DNA of 42,310 nt from Paracoccaceae bacterium (GCA_016937725.1 JAFGVZ010000123.1:1-42310); one strand, 5' to 3'; counted from the first letter of the stretch, positions 1 through 8,735 are shown. Program-made: numbers and translations. The notes: a model not told the origin generated them from the sequence alone.

Positions 1-1338
1 GCCAAGGATGAACCCGATCAAGAGCGGTGCCAGCGGGTAATCGGCAAAGCGCAGAATTGTGGCTATCACGCCGAATCCAACCAAGATCAACAATTCGGTA
101 GAATTGTTTTGCCCCAGATAGCTGCCCATCAGCGTGAAGAACAGGATGAACGGGATCAGGAAGGTGCGCGGGATGGTCAGGATTTTTGCAATGTAGGGGA
201 TCAGCGGCAGGTTCAGGATCAGCAGAACGAGATTGCCAAGATACATGGAAATGATGACCGCCCAGAACACTTCGGGCGTGTCGGTCATCAGCCGTGGCCC
301 CGGCGTGACATTCAGCGCCAAAAGCGCGCCCAGCAGAATGGCCGTGGTCCCGGACCCCGGAATACCCAAGGTCAGCAGCGGCACGAACGACCCGGTGCAA
401 GCCGCGTTATTGGCGGTTTCCGGGGCGGCGAGCCCCTTGATCGACCCTTTGCCGAATTCGGCCTGCTCTTCCTTGGTGGCGATGTTGCGCTCTACCGCGT
501 AGCCCAGAAAGCTGGCGATGGTCGCGCCCGCGCCGGGCAGCACCCCGATGAAAAAGCCCTGAATGGATTGCCGGCCGATCACGGGGGCGATGGATTTTGC
601 TTCGGCGCGGGTGATGCGCAGATTGTCGATCTTGCCGCTATCGCCAGTCGCTGCGCGCGAAGGGTTCATGACCAGGAACAACGCTTCGGGCAGGGCGAAC
701 ATGGCCATGGCCAGCGTGATGAACGAAAAGCCTGATTGCAAGTCCATCATGCCAAACGTGAAGCGCGGCATGTTGGACAATGCGCCTTCGCCCACGGTGC
801 CAAGGATAAGTCCCAGAATGGTCATCATCAGCGCCTTGGCCACCTGGCCCGTGCCTGCAAAGGCCGCGATGGCCGATAGGCCAACGACCATCAGCGCGAA
901 ATATTCCGCCGAATGGAACAGAAGGGCCACGGATGACAGCGCGGGCGCGAAGATCATCAGCAATACAGCGCCGATGGTGCCGCCCGCGAAACTGGCAATG
1001 GCGGCAATGGTCAGCGCCTTGCCCGCTTGGCCCTTGCGCGCCATAGGGTAGCCATCGAAAGCAGAGGCGACGGTCCCCGCCACCCCCGGCGCATTGAGCA
1101 AGATAGAACTGGTGGAGCCGCCAAAAATCGCGCCGTAATAGACGCCCGACAGCAGGATCAGCGCCGCCGTCGGGTCGCCTATGCCAATGGCAACCGGGAT
1201 CATGATGGCGATGATCGACATTGGCCCCAGACCCGGCAACATGCCGATCAGGGTGCCGATCAGGCAGCCCAAGACCACCATCATCAGGTTGAACGGGGAA
1301 ATCGCGGCGGTCAGGCCAATCAGCAAACCTTCAAGCAT
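1..1338 (-). CDS. tctA: Tripartite tricarboxylate transporter, large membrane subunit TctA (C-terminus cut by window edge)
   Basis: This is the large, roughly 12-helix permease of a TTT-family (tctCBA) secondary carboxylate transporter. The frame is open from ATG at 1338 to base 1, giving 446 codons with no stop; family members are about 500 residues, so the last 50 or so lie outside. The translation is almost wholly hydrophobic and carries the two family glycine/proline loops: IGMLPGLGP near residues 31-39 and a later GIPGSGTTAILLG. These loops are known to be conserved in TctA and probably line the substrate path. It is the third gene of tctC-tctB-tctA and starts 12 bases after tctB. Substrate (citrate, tartrate or another carboxylate) cannot be read from the sequence. 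The family call is very safe. Confidence 0.93.
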   Translation of the reverse strand, partial: MLEGLLIGLTAAISPFNLMMVVLGCLIGTLIGMLPGLGPMSIIAIMIPVAIGIGDPTAALILLSGVYYGAIFGGSTSSILLNAPGVAGTVASAFDGYPMARKGQAGKALTIAAIASFAGGTIGAVLLMIFAPALSSVALLFHSAEYFALMVVGLSAIAAFAGTGQVAKALMMTILGLILGTVGEGALSNMPRFTFGMMDLQSGFSFITLAMAMFALPEALFLVMNPSRAATGDSGKIDNLRITRAEAKSIAPVIGRQSIQGFFIGVLPGAGATIASFLGYAVERNIATKEEQAEFGKGSIKGLAAPETANNAACTGSFVPLLTLGIPGSGTTAILLGALLALNVTPGPRLMTDTPEVFWAVIISMYLGNLVLLILNLPLIPYIAKILTIPRTFLIPFILFFTLMGSYLGQNNSTELLILVGFGVIATILRFADYPLAPLLIGFILG

Positions 1339-1350
1339 GGCAGCGTCCCC

Positions 1351-1839
1351 TTACATGAACATGGCAGGCCAAGGGCGCAGGAATATCCCCAACACCTCTT
1401 GCACCAGATACCAGATGGAGCCCACGGCAATGCCCGCGACCGGCAGCAGGATGTGAAAGCGCCGCTCGCCCAGAAGGACCGACCCAAGCACCAGAAAGCC
1501 AATGGTGGACCCGACAAAGCCCAAAGGCCGCAATGTCAGGGCGTAAACGACCATCAGCACCAGAAGGGCGATGGCCTGCCCGATATGGTAATCGCCCAAA
1601 CGCGTCAGGTCGATTGCGCCGTCCTTGGCGGGCTTGTCCGCCGCCGCCTTCGGGGTGAACAGCACGATCAGGCCCACGATCAGGCCCAAAATGGTCAGGA
1701 TCTTGGGGAAGGTCGATGGCCAGATCGGGTTGCGCCGCAAAATCGGCGGAAGCGTATCGTCCATGGTGAAGAATGCCGCGTAGCCATACACGCAGACAAG
1801 CGCGATGAAGCCAAGCGCGATCCAACGATCAAGCGCCAT
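1351..1839 (-). CDS. tctB: Tripartite tricarboxylate transporter, small membrane subunit TctB
   Basis: A protein of 162 residues with four hydrophobic stretches: an N-terminal helix after MALDRWIALG, a second near residues 40-62, and a closing pair separated by a short LLGERR loop. Length and topology fit the TctB family, the poorly conserved 4-helix subunit that pairs with TctA in the inner membrane. It lies between tctC (79-base gap holding a strong hairpin) and tctA (12-base gap), so order and strand support the call more than sequence identity does. A purine-rich ribosome site (AGGGGG) lies about ten bases before the ATG. Confidence 0.87.
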   Translation of the reverse strand: MALDRWIALGFIALVCVYGYAAFFTMDDTLPPILRRNPIWPSTFPKILTILGLIVGLIVLFTPKAAADKPAKDGAIDLTRLGDYHIGQAIALLVLMVVYALTLRPLGFVGSTIGFLVLGSVLLGERRFHILLPVAGIAVGSIWYLVQEVLGIFLRPWPAMFM

Positions 1840-1874
1840 CGGGTGATCCCCCTTTTTGATGTTCGGAAACGGGT

Positions 1875-1902
1875 GCGGCTGGCCCGGTATGGGGCCAGCC
1901 GC
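1875..1902 (-). promoter_or_regulatory. Strong stem-loop between tctC and tctB
   Basis: A perfect 11-bp stem (GCGGCTGGCCC pairing with GGGCCAGCCGC) with a 6-base loop begins 16 bases after the tctC stop. There is no U-tract after it in the direction of transcription, so it is more likely an mRNA-stabilising or partial-termination element than a full terminator. This placement, right after the binding-protein gene, recurs after urtA and cytochrome c'. Confidence 0.6.
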
Positions 1903-1917
1903 GCATGGGCTAAACGA

Positions 1918-2904
1918 TTAGAGGAAGCCCAATTCGCGCATCAGGTCGCCCAGCTGCTTTTCCTGCGCTTCCAGAAAAGACACGAACTCGGCGCCGGGGC
2001 GGTAGATGTTCACAAGGCCCATCCGCGCGCGGACGGTTTCCCATTCGGGGGTTTCCATCATCTTGGCCAGCATGTCCTGATAGGCGGTCAGTTGCTCTTC
2101 CGGCAGGCCGGGGGCGGCGAAAAAACCGCGCCAGTTGACGAATTGCGCGTCGATGCCCTGCTCGGCAAAGGTTGGGGCTACGTCATAGGCGGGCACGCGC
2201 TCTGGCGCTGTCACGCCAAGAATGCGCACTTCGCCCTGATCGGCCAGCGCGATGGCTTCGGAAAACCCGGTCGAGAGCGCGTCGATCTCGCCCGACAGAA
2301 GGCCCGCCATGGCCTCGCCGCCGGCGTCATAGCCGATATAGTTGAAAGCGGTCGGGTCTTCGCCCGCGCCCTGCATCACGATGGCCGCCACCAGATGGTC
2401 CATGCCGCCGGGAACCGACCCGCCGCCGATGGCGAAATCCATTGGCGCTTCGCGGTAGCTGGCCAGCGCGTCTTCCATGGTCTGTAGCGGGCTGTCGGCG
2501 GACACGACAAGCGCCGCATAATCGCCAACGGTGCCAGCCACCATGGTCAGGTCACGGAAGCTTTGCGCAATTTCGCCGGTCAGTGCGCGGATCACGATGG
2601 GGGTCGAATTGACCATCAGCGTGCCGTGGCTGGAGGCCGCGTTCTCGATCAGGTTCGCAATGGCCACGCCACCGCCGCCGCCTGACATGTTTTCATAGGT
2701 TGCCGTGCCAACCAGCCCGGAAGCGACAAGCGCTTCGCCGGTGCCACGCGCCGTGCCGTCCCAGCCGCCACCTGCCCCGCCGGGGACAAGGAAATGCACA
2801 GACTCCATTATTTTATGGCCGCCCGCATGTGCGGTTCCGGCCAGCGCCACGGTTGCGGTTGCCGCTGCGATGACCGCGCGACGGGTCCACCCAAAGGTTG
2901 TCAT
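1918..2904 (-). CDS. tctC: Tripartite tricarboxylate transporter periplasmic binding protein TctC
   Basis: A 328-residue periplasmic receptor that captures a carboxylate and hands it to TctAB. The chosen ATG at 2904 follows a good GGGAGAGA ribosome site; the frame extends to 2988, but those 28 residues do not look like a secreted N-terminus. Residues 1-27 form a signal peptide ending AHA. It contains TRRAVIA, so export by Tat rather than Sec is possible. The mature part has typical Bug/TctC features: VHFLVPGGAGGGWDGTAR near the start, a YEN..GGGG segment, and IGGGSVPGGMDH in the middle. It is first in its operon and divergent from tctDE; the 120-base gap between them holds a heptamer direct repeat. 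Confidence 0.93.
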   Translation of the reverse strand: MTTFGWTRRAVIAAATATVALAGTAHAGGHKIMESVHFLVPGGAGGGWDGTARGTGEALVASGLVGTATYENMSGGGGGVAIANLIENAASSHGTLMVNSTPIVIRALTGEIAQSFRDLTMVAGTVGDYAALVVSADSPLQTMEDALASYREAPMDFAIGGGSVPGGMDHLVAAIVMQGAGEDPTAFNYIGYDAGGEAMAGLLSGEIDALSTGFSEAIALADQGEVRILGVTAPERVPAYDVAPTFAEQGIDAQFVNWRGFFAAPGLPEEQLTAYQDMLAKMMETPEWETVRARMGLVNIYRPGAEFVSFLEAQEKQLGDLMRELGFL

Positions 2905-2969
2905 TGGTCTCTCTCTCCCGTTTGACAGGCGGTCCTCCACCGCCCATGGTCTATTGCAAACCACAGCAA

Positions 2970-2987
2970 CCTGACAGAAGCCTGACA
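2970..2987. promoter_or_regulatory. Direct heptamer repeat, candidate TctD operator
   Basis: CCTGACA, four bases, then CCTGACA again: two identical heptamers spaced exactly 11 bases start to start. This is the arrangement bound head-to-tail by OmpR/PhoB-type response regulators, the family of TctD encoded 38 bases away. The site sits in the divergent tctC/tctD intergenic region and could act on both. The repeat is directly visible; TctD binding is inferred. Confidence 0.55.
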
Positions 2988-3024
2988 CCGCTCACGGGTG
3001 TGTTATCGAAACAGAGAGGGACGG

Positions 3025-3690
3025 ATGCGCTACCTGTTGGTCGAGGATAACGCGGAACTGGCCGATGCCGTTGTCAAACGGCTGGCGCTGGATGGCCATG
3101 CCATAGACCATGCCGCGACCTTGGCGGAAGCCGAAGATTGCTTGGCCACGGCGCGCTACGACCTGATCTTGCTGGACGTCATGTTGCCAGATGGCGACGG
3201 GCGCGATTTTCTGGCCCGCAGCCGCGCGCATCTGGAAACGCCGGTCATCGTGCTGACCGCGCGGGCGCAGGTTTCGGACCGGGTGGGCGCGCTGGATCAG
3301 GGCGCGGATGATTACATTACCAAACCCTTTGACTTTTCCGAATTAGAGGCGCGCTGCCGTGCCATGCTGCGCCGCCGGGGTGGGTCTGCGCGCAACCAGA
3401 TCAGCTTGGGCGCGGCCCTGTTTGACCCTTTGGCGGGCACCTTGCACCATGACGGCGTGACGGTCGACCTGCGCAACCGAGAAATACGGCTGCTGGAAGT
3501 GTTCGCGCGTCATCCCGGTCAGATATTGTCGAAAGCGCAGGTCATGGACCACCTGTTTTCCTACGATGCCGAGGTGACGGAAAACGCGATAGAGGTCTAT
3601 GTCGGACGCCTGCGCCGCCGCATTGACGGGATGGGCCTGCGCATTGAAACCGTGCGCGGCCTTGGCTACCGCATGGAGCATGACGCGTGA
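3025..3690 (+). CDS. tctD: OmpR-family response regulator TctD
   Basis: A 221-residue transcription factor: receiver domain at about residues 1-115 with phospho-acceptor Asp51 (LILLDVMLPDGDG), the conserved Lys in ITKPFDFSELEAR, then a winged-helix DNA-binding domain ending in ENAIEVYVGRLRRRI and a GLGYRM tail. I chose ATG at 3025, after AGAGAGGGA; an upstream in-frame GTG at 2998 lacks a ribosome site and would put residues before the MRYLLVEDN start typical of the family. Its stop overlaps the tctE start by one base. Location divergent to tctCBA marks it as the TctD regulator of that transporter. Another OmpR-type name (QseB-like) is possible by homology alone. Confidence 0.88.
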   Translation: MRYLLVEDNAELADAVVKRLALDGHAIDHAATLAEAEDCLATARYDLILLDVMLPDGDGRDFLARSRAHLETPVIVLTARAQVSDRVGALDQGADDYITKPFDFSELEARCRAMLRRRGGSARNQISLGAALFDPLAGTLHHDGVTVDLRNREIRLLEVFARHPGQILSKAQVMDHLFSYDAEVTENAIEVYVGRLRRRIDGMGLRIETVRGLGYRMEHDA

Positions 3691-5057
3691 TGAACCGCAC
3701 GCTTTCTATCGGGCGGCGTCTGACAGTTCTGCTGGCCGGTGTCGCCGCGGCGTTGTCCTTGCTCAGTTGGGGGATGGTCACAAGCTTGGCCACACAAGCC
3801 GCTGTGCGCACGCAAGACAATGTTCTGGCGGCCTCGACCACCACCATTGCCGAAACCTTGCGCAGCGAACAGGGAGAGGTGCGTCTGGAATTGCCCTACG
3901 CCGCCTTTGCCATGCTGGGGGCCATCAGCGAGGACCGGGTATTCTACCGCGTCGATGCGGGCGGCACGATGCTGACGGGCTATGCCGACTTGCCAGTCCC
4001 GCCCGATGTAACAGCGGGACAGGTGGTGTTTGACACCGGCCTCTTTCTGGGTGCCACGATCCGGATCGCGTCTGTCACACGGCCAGTGCTTGTCGGAACG
4101 GAACGGGTCGCCGTCACTGTTACGGTCGCGCAAACCCGTGACGGGGTAAAGGCGGTGACGTCTGAAATCTCGTGGCAGGCTGGGGCTTTGTCGGTGGCGT
4201 TCTTCTTCGTGGCCGTGGCGCTGTCGGCCTTTGCTGTGCGCATGTCGCTGCGTCCCCTGAACGTGGTTGCGGATGCCGTGGCGCGGCTTGGGCCGTCCGA
4301 TTTGCGCCCGCTTCTGCGCCCGGCCCCGGCCGATCTGGCCCCGCTGCTGGATGCGCTGAACCGTCTGATGGAACGTTTGCGCCTGTCCATCCGGCGCTCG
4401 GAAGATTTTATCGCCGAAGCCGCCCACCGCGTGCGCACGCCCTTGGCCACCGTGCGCACGCAAGCTGAAATTGCCCTGCGCACCGTCACGTCGGATGCAG
4501 AGAAAGAGCGCTTGCGCCGGATCATCCGCGCGGTCGATGAAAGCGCGCGCTCTGCCGGACAGTTGCTAGACCACGCAACCGTGGCCTACCGGGTCGAGGA
4601 TTTGGCCCGCGACCGGCTGGACCTGTCCGACATCGCCGCGCAATCCGCCGCCGGGCTAGAGCCGACCGCCGCCATGCGCGACATTCATCTGAAGTTGGAC
4701 TTTGCTTGCGCACCAATCTTGGGCGACGCGGTTCTGCTGGAAACCGCCATTCGCAATGTGCTGGACAACGCCATCAAATATTCGCCCGAAGACACGACCG
4801 TCAGCTTGCGCATTCGCCGCTCTGCCCATGAATGGGTTTTGGACATTCTGGACCAAGGGCCGGGCTTGGGCGAGGGGCCAACAGAGCCGTTGACCGAGCG
4901 CTTTCGTCGCGGCACCAACACCGCCGGCGTGGTCGGGTCTGGGCTGGGGTTGACCATCGCGTCGGAAGTGCTGCGCGCCCATGGCGGGCGGCTGGACTTG
5001 AAGAATGCCGCAACCGGGAGGGGGGCATGCGTCTCGCTAATCTTTCCTTTGGCCTGA
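3690..5057 (+). CDS. tctE: Sensor histidine kinase TctE
   Basis: A 455-residue membrane sensor. Transmembrane helices lie at about residues 12-34 and 164-183, bracketing a periplasmic region of some 130 residues. A HAMP-like segment follows, then a dimerisation helix with phospho-acceptor His246 (AEAAHRVRTPL), and an ATPase domain with N-box DNAIKYS and G-box GSGLGLTIA. The periplasmic part fits the 2CSK_N sensor type of TctE kinases. The ATG at 3690 overlaps the tctD stop; a GTG directly before it would add one Met. Its 3' end overlaps the next gene by 31 bases, so all three are co-translated. It presumably reports carboxylate availability to TctD. Confidence 0.88.
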   Translation: MNRTLSIGRRLTVLLAGVAAALSLLSWGMVTSLATQAAVRTQDNVLAASTTTIAETLRSEQGEVRLELPYAAFAMLGAISEDRVFYRVDAGGTMLTGYADLPVPPDVTAGQVVFDTGLFLGATIRIASVTRPVLVGTERVAVTVTVAQTRDGVKAVTSEISWQAGALSVAFFFVAVALSAFAVRMSLRPLNVVADAVARLGPSDLRPLLRPAPADLAPLLDALNRLMERLRLSIRRSEDFIAEAAHRVRTPLATVRTQAEIALRTVTSDAEKERLRRIIRAVDESARSAGQLLDHATVAYRVEDLARDRLDLSDIAAQSAAGLEPTAAMRDIHLKLDFACAPILGDAVLLETAIRNVLDNAIKYSPEDTTVSLRIRRSAHEWVLDILDQGPGLGEGPTEPLTERFRRGTNTAGVVGSGLGLTIASEVLRAHGGRLDLKNAATGRGACVSLIFPLA

Positions 5058-6091
5058 TCCTTGGGCTGGGCATGTTGCTGGCACCGTTAATTGTGCCATC
5101 GCTCGCCGCACAAGAGGTCGAAGACCATCAGTTCTTTCCGGGCGACAGCGCGCGTGTTCTGCGGGTGCTGTCGACCACCGATCTGGCAGTGTTCGCGCCG
5201 TATATTCGTGCCTTTCAGGCAGAGCGCCCGGACATTGGCGTGGATTACACAGTCATGTCGTCAAGTATGCTCCATCAGGCCATTCGTGGCGGGATGCGGG
5301 CCGATCTGGTGATCTCTTCCGCGATGGACCTGCAATTTCAACTGGTCAATGACGGCTTCGCGCGCCCCTACAGGTCCGAGCAAACCGATGCGCTGCCCGA
5401 CTGGGCGCGTTGGCGCGATCTTATCTTTGCCTTTACAACCGAACCGGCTGTGGTGGTCGTCAATAGCGCCCGGTTCCACGGGATGGAATTGCCAACAACC
5501 CGGCAGGATTTGATTGCCATCCTGCGCGACAATCCCGACCGTTTTGCCGGTGCGCTTGGCACTTATGACGTGCGCGACAGTGGCTTGGGCTACCTGTTTG
5601 CCACGCAGGAAGACCGTTCGACAGATGTCTTTTGGCGGTTGAACGAAGTGTTTGGGCGGCTGGGCACGCAGCTTTACTGCTGCTCGTCACAGATGATTTC
5701 AGATGTGGCAACGGGGCGGCTGGCCTTGGCTTATAACGTGCTTGGCAGTTACGCCGCCGAGGAACTGGCGCGCGGGTCTGGCGGACGCGTGCAAGTGCTG
5801 CGCATGCAGGATTTCAGCAATGTCATGTTGCGCACTCTGTTCATTGCCCAAACCGCCGAGGAGCGAGAGGCCGCAGGCGCCATGGTAGACATGCTCAGCC
5901 GTCTGGCATTGCGCGATGCGCCGGGCATGTGGCCATTGCCGCCCCTGAACCCGGCGGTTGAAGGCCCGTCCATGGGGTTTGGGCCAATCCGGCTGGGACC
6001 TGCCTTGCTGGCCTATCTGGACCCGCTCAACCGGCGGGCATTTCTGACCGAATGGGAAAACGCGGTGGTCCAGCAATCGCAAGCGCGTTAG
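5027..6091 (+). CDS. Secreted solute-binding protein co-encoded with TctDE
   Basis: A 354-residue protein with a signal peptide (residues 1-28, ending SLAA) and the fold signature of a type II periplasmic binding protein of the iron/polyamine/sulfate class: TDLAVFAPYIRAFQAERPDIGVDY near the start, then MRADLVISSAMDLQFQLVNDG, a hinge-region NSARF and GALGTYDVRDSG. Such proteins normally feed ABC transporters, but no permease or ATPase is encoded here. The gene overlaps tctE by 31 bases, with ATG at 5027 just after a GGGAGGGGGG ribosome site. The placement suggests a role in signalling, presenting ligand to TctE, rather than transport. A Cys-Cys pair sits near residue 217. Family call is good; role is inferred. 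Confidence 0.78.
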   Translation: MRLANLSFGLILGLGMLLAPLIVPSLAAQEVEDHQFFPGDSARVLRVLSTTDLAVFAPYIRAFQAERPDIGVDYTVMSSSMLHQAIRGGMRADLVISSAMDLQFQLVNDGFARPYRSEQTDALPDWARWRDLIFAFTTEPAVVVVNSARFHGMELPTTRQDLIAILRDNPDRFAGALGTYDVRDSGLGYLFATQEDRSTDVFWRLNEVFGRLGTQLYCCSSQMISDVATGRLALAYNVLGSYAAEELARGSGGRVQVLRMQDFSNVMLRTLFIAQTAEEREAAGAMVDMLSRLALRDAPGMWPLPPLNPAVEGPSMGFGPIRLGPALLAYLDPLNRRAFLTEWENAVVQQSQAR

Positions 6092-6110
6092 GCGAAACAT
6101 CTGCACCCGG

Positions 6111-6806
6111 TCAGATAGAAACTTCCGCCAGCAGCTTTTCGCGCGTGACCTGCGCCGCCGGGGCAGACAGCCGCACCTCGCCCCGGTTGATGGCGACAAA
6201 GTCATCCGCCAGATCATAGGCGAAATCGAAGAATTGCTCGACCAGCACGATGGCAATCTCGCCTTCTGTGCGGAGCAATTTGATGACCTCTCCGATCTGC
6301 TTGATGATGTTGGGCTGAATGCCCTCGGTCGGTTCATCCAGCAGCAGGACGCGGGGTTGCGCGATCAGCGCGCGGGCGATGGCCAATTGCTGTTGCTGCC
6401 CGCCCGACAGATCACCCCCGCGCCGCGCGCTCATCTGTTTCAGCACCGGGAACAACTCGTAGATACGAGGTGGAATATGATGTTGGTCCTTGGGCAGGCA
6501 GGCAAAGCCGGTTTGCAGGTTCTCCGTCACGGTCAATAGTGGGAAAATTTCGCGCCCTTGCGGGACATAGGCGATGCCCGCTTTCGCGGCTTGCGCGGCG
6601 TTCAGATGGCTCAAAGGTGCGCCATCCAGCGTGATCGTGCCGCCCGAATAGGGGTGGCGGCCCGCGATGGCCTTGAGCAGACTGGTCTTGCCCACGCCAT
6701 TCGTGCCCATCACCGCCGTGACCGCCCCCGGCCGCGCCACAAGGTCGATGCCATAGAGGATTTGCGACGCTCCGTAATGCAATGTCAGGTTTTCGACTTT
6801 CAGCAT
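6111..6806 (-). CDS. urtE: Urea ABC transporter ATP-binding protein UrtE
   Basis: A 231-residue LivF-type ATPase. Walker A is GTNGVGKT (residues 34-41), the signature LSGGQQQQLA, and Walker B VLLLDEPTEGIQPNI. EPTEGIQPNII is typical of UrtE. It is the last of five genes in the order urtA-B-C-D-E, starting three bases after urtD ends. With UrtD it powers the UrtB/UrtC channel. The gene ends 19 bases from the convergent binding-protein gene with no obvious terminator between. Confidence 0.93.
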   Translation of the reverse strand: MLKVENLTLHYGASQILYGIDLVARPGAVTAVMGTNGVGKTSLLKAIAGRHPYSGGTITLDGAPLSHLNAAQAAKAGIAYVPQGREIFPLLTVTENLQTGFACLPKDQHHIPPRIYELFPVLKQMSARRGGDLSGGQQQQLAIARALIAQPRVLLLDEPTEGIQPNIIKQIGEVIKLLRTEGEIAIVLVEQFFDFAYDLADDFVAINRGEVRLSAPAAQVTREKLLAEVSI

Positions 6807-6809
6807 CGC

Positions 6810-7550
6810 TCACCGCCCCAGATAGACATCAATCACCTGTTGGTTTTGCGTCACGTGGTCCAAGCTACCCTCGGCCAGAACCGATCCTTCATGCAGCACC
6901 GTGACCTTGCAATTCAGCCGCCGGATGAATTCCATGTCATGTTCGATCACTACAACTGCGCGGGTTTGGGCCGCGCGGGTCAGCAACTCGGTCGTGTGTT
7001 CCCGCTCTGCGGGCGTCATGCCGGCGGCGGGTTCATCGACCAACAGCAGGCGCGGGTCTTGGGCCAGAAGCATCCCGATCTCCAGCCATTGCTTTTGGCC
7101 ATGGCTCAGGTCCCCCGCGCGACGGGGCAGGTGGTCGGAAAGCCCGATTTCCTCGGCAAGTTCCGCAATCCGCGCCCGCGCGTGGCGGTTGGTTTTGTAA
7201 AGCAGCACGTCGAACGGTCCGCGCTTGTTGCGCAAAGCCATGGCAAGGTTTTCGCGCACGGTCTGGTCTTCGAACACCGTCGGTTTCTGGAACTTGCGGC
7301 CAATGCCCGCGCGGGCGATGGCCGATTCAGACATGCCCAGCAGGTTTTGCGATGCCTCACCCCATAGAACGCGCCCTTCGTCCGGCTTGGTCTTGCCGGT
7401 CACGATATCCATGAAGGTGGTTTTGCCCGCGCCATTGGGGCCGATGACCGCGCGCAATTCCGGCTCGCCAATCGAAATGGACAGGTTGTTGATGGCGCGA
7501 AACCCGTCGAATGTCACCGACACGCCAGAGACTTCCAGAAGCGCGCTCAT
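6810..7550 (-). CDS. urtD: Urea ABC transporter ATP-binding protein UrtD
   Basis: A 246-residue LivG-type ATPase with Walker A GPNGAGKTT (residues 37-45), a long insert containing IGRKFQKPTVFEDQTVRENLAMAL, signature LSHGQKQWLEIG, and Walker B RLLLVDEPAAGMT followed by the switch His in VVIEHDMEF. The LSHGQKQWLE signature is characteristic of UrtD. Its ATG overlaps the urtC stop by four bases (ATGA), implying translational coupling. Confidence 0.93.
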   Translation of the reverse strand: MSALLEVSGVSVTFDGFRAINNLSISIGEPELRAVIGPNGAGKTTFMDIVTGKTKPDEGRVLWGEASQNLLGMSESAIARAGIGRKFQKPTVFEDQTVRENLAMALRNKRGPFDVLLYKTNRHARARIAELAEEIGLSDHLPRRAGDLSHGQKQWLEIGMLLAQDPRLLLVDEPAAGMTPAEREHTTELLTRAAQTRAVVVIEHDMEFIRRLNCKVTVLHEGSVLAEGSLDHVTQNQQVIDVYLGR

Positions 7551-8731
7551 GGTTTCCTCACCAGATAGTCAAACAACCCGCCAATGCCCTTGGGGAAGAA
7601 CAGCGTGACTGCCACGAACCCAAGGCCCAGCAGCACCAGCCACCAATCGGTCCAGACGATGCGGTAGAAGCCAAGGTCGATATTCGGCGCGCCGCCGCCG
7701 GTGAACCAACTGGACAGCAAGCTGACCGTGGCCGCGCCGATGACCGCGCCATAAAGCCGCCCACGCCCGCCAATGGCGACCCAGACGGCAAGGTAGATGG
7801 AGGTGATCGGCGCGATTTCTGCGGGGTTGATGATGCCTGCTTGCGGATAATAGAGCGCGCCGGCAATGCCCGACACGATGGCGGTCGCGGTGAACACAAC
7901 CAGCTTGTAGCTTTCGACATGGTAGCCCAGAAACCGCACGCGATTTTCATTGTCGCGGATCGCGCGCACGACAGAACCGAACTTGCCCGACACAAGCCAC
8001 GCGAAGAGCAGGTAGCCTAATCCAAGCGCGAGGGCAGAGGCCCAGAAGAACCACAGCGCAATGGTCGATTGCGGCAGATGCAACAGGCCCGGAATGTTCT
8101 GCAAACCCGACAGCCCGTTATTGCCGCGCAGGCCGGTGTCGTTCTGGAACAGATATAGCGACAGCGCTAGCGTCATGGCTTGTGTCAGGATCGAAAGGTA
8201 AACGCCCGTTACGCGGCTGCGGAAAGCGAGCCAGCCGAAAACAAGCGCCAACAGGCCCGGCACCAGCACAATCAGCAATAATTGCAGCGTCAGGCTATGC
8301 GCGAAGCCCCAGATGAAGGGCAGTTCCGTGCTGCCCACCACGCTGAAAATCTGACTGGCGATTGCGTCTCGCACCTCGCCCTCGGTCGCCGGGATCGGGG
8401 CATTGGCCAGCGATGTGCGCACGATCCCTTCGGTCCGGGCATACATCAGCCACATGCCGATACCGTAGCCGCCTAGCCCGAAAAACGCGAAATGCCCAAG
8501 GCTCAGGATCCCGCAATAGCCCCAGACCACGTCCATCGCGACCGCAATCAGGCATAGGCAGAGCGTCATCCCCAACACCTTGAGGAACGAGGTCGAGATG
8601 ACGCCCGCGCCGAAGCCTTCGGCCAGCGCCGTGACGATCAGGGTGAAGACGGTGAGCAAGCCCAGAAAGCGCAAGACGGAGGGGTTTTCGCTGAGAAAGC
8701 CCTTTTTCGGGGCGAGGGTTGTTTTTGCCAT
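7547..8731 (-). CDS. urtC: Urea ABC transporter permease UrtC
   Basis: A 394-residue LivM-type inner-membrane permease with about ten hydrophobic helices. Recognisable blocks are WGYCGILSLGHFAFFGLGGYGIGMWLM, GRGRLYGAVIGA and the ending FPKGIGGLFDYL, all usual in UrtC. I chose ATG at 8731, four bases after the urtB stop and behind GGGGA; an upstream in-frame ATG at 8770 would overlap urtB by 35 bases and add a polar leader. Confidence 0.92.
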   Translation of the reverse strand: MAKTTLAPKKGFLSENPSVLRFLGLLTVFTLIVTALAEGFGAGVISTSFLKVLGMTLCLCLIAVAMDVVWGYCGILSLGHFAFFGLGGYGIGMWLMYARTEGIVRTSLANAPIPATEGEVRDAIASQIFSVVGSTELPFIWGFAHSLTLQLLLIVLVPGLLALVFGWLAFRSRVTGVYLSILTQAMTLALSLYLFQNDTGLRGNNGLSGLQNIPGLLHLPQSTIALWFFWASALALGLGYLLFAWLVSGKFGSVVRAIRDNENRVRFLGYHVESYKLVVFTATAIVSGIAGALYYPQAGIINPAEIAPITSIYLAVWVAIGGRGRLYGAVIGAATVSLLSSWFTGGGAPNIDLGFYRIVWTDWWLVLLGLGFVAVTLFFPKGIGGLFDYLVRKP

Positions 8732-8735
8732 GGCG

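Noticed and set aside
1027..2487. Long plus-strand open frame (486 codons) rich in His, Gln, Arg and Asp
   Set aside because: It is the antisense shadow of tctA, tctB and tctC; composition is that of a reverse-strand frame in GC-rich DNA and it has no recognisable domain.
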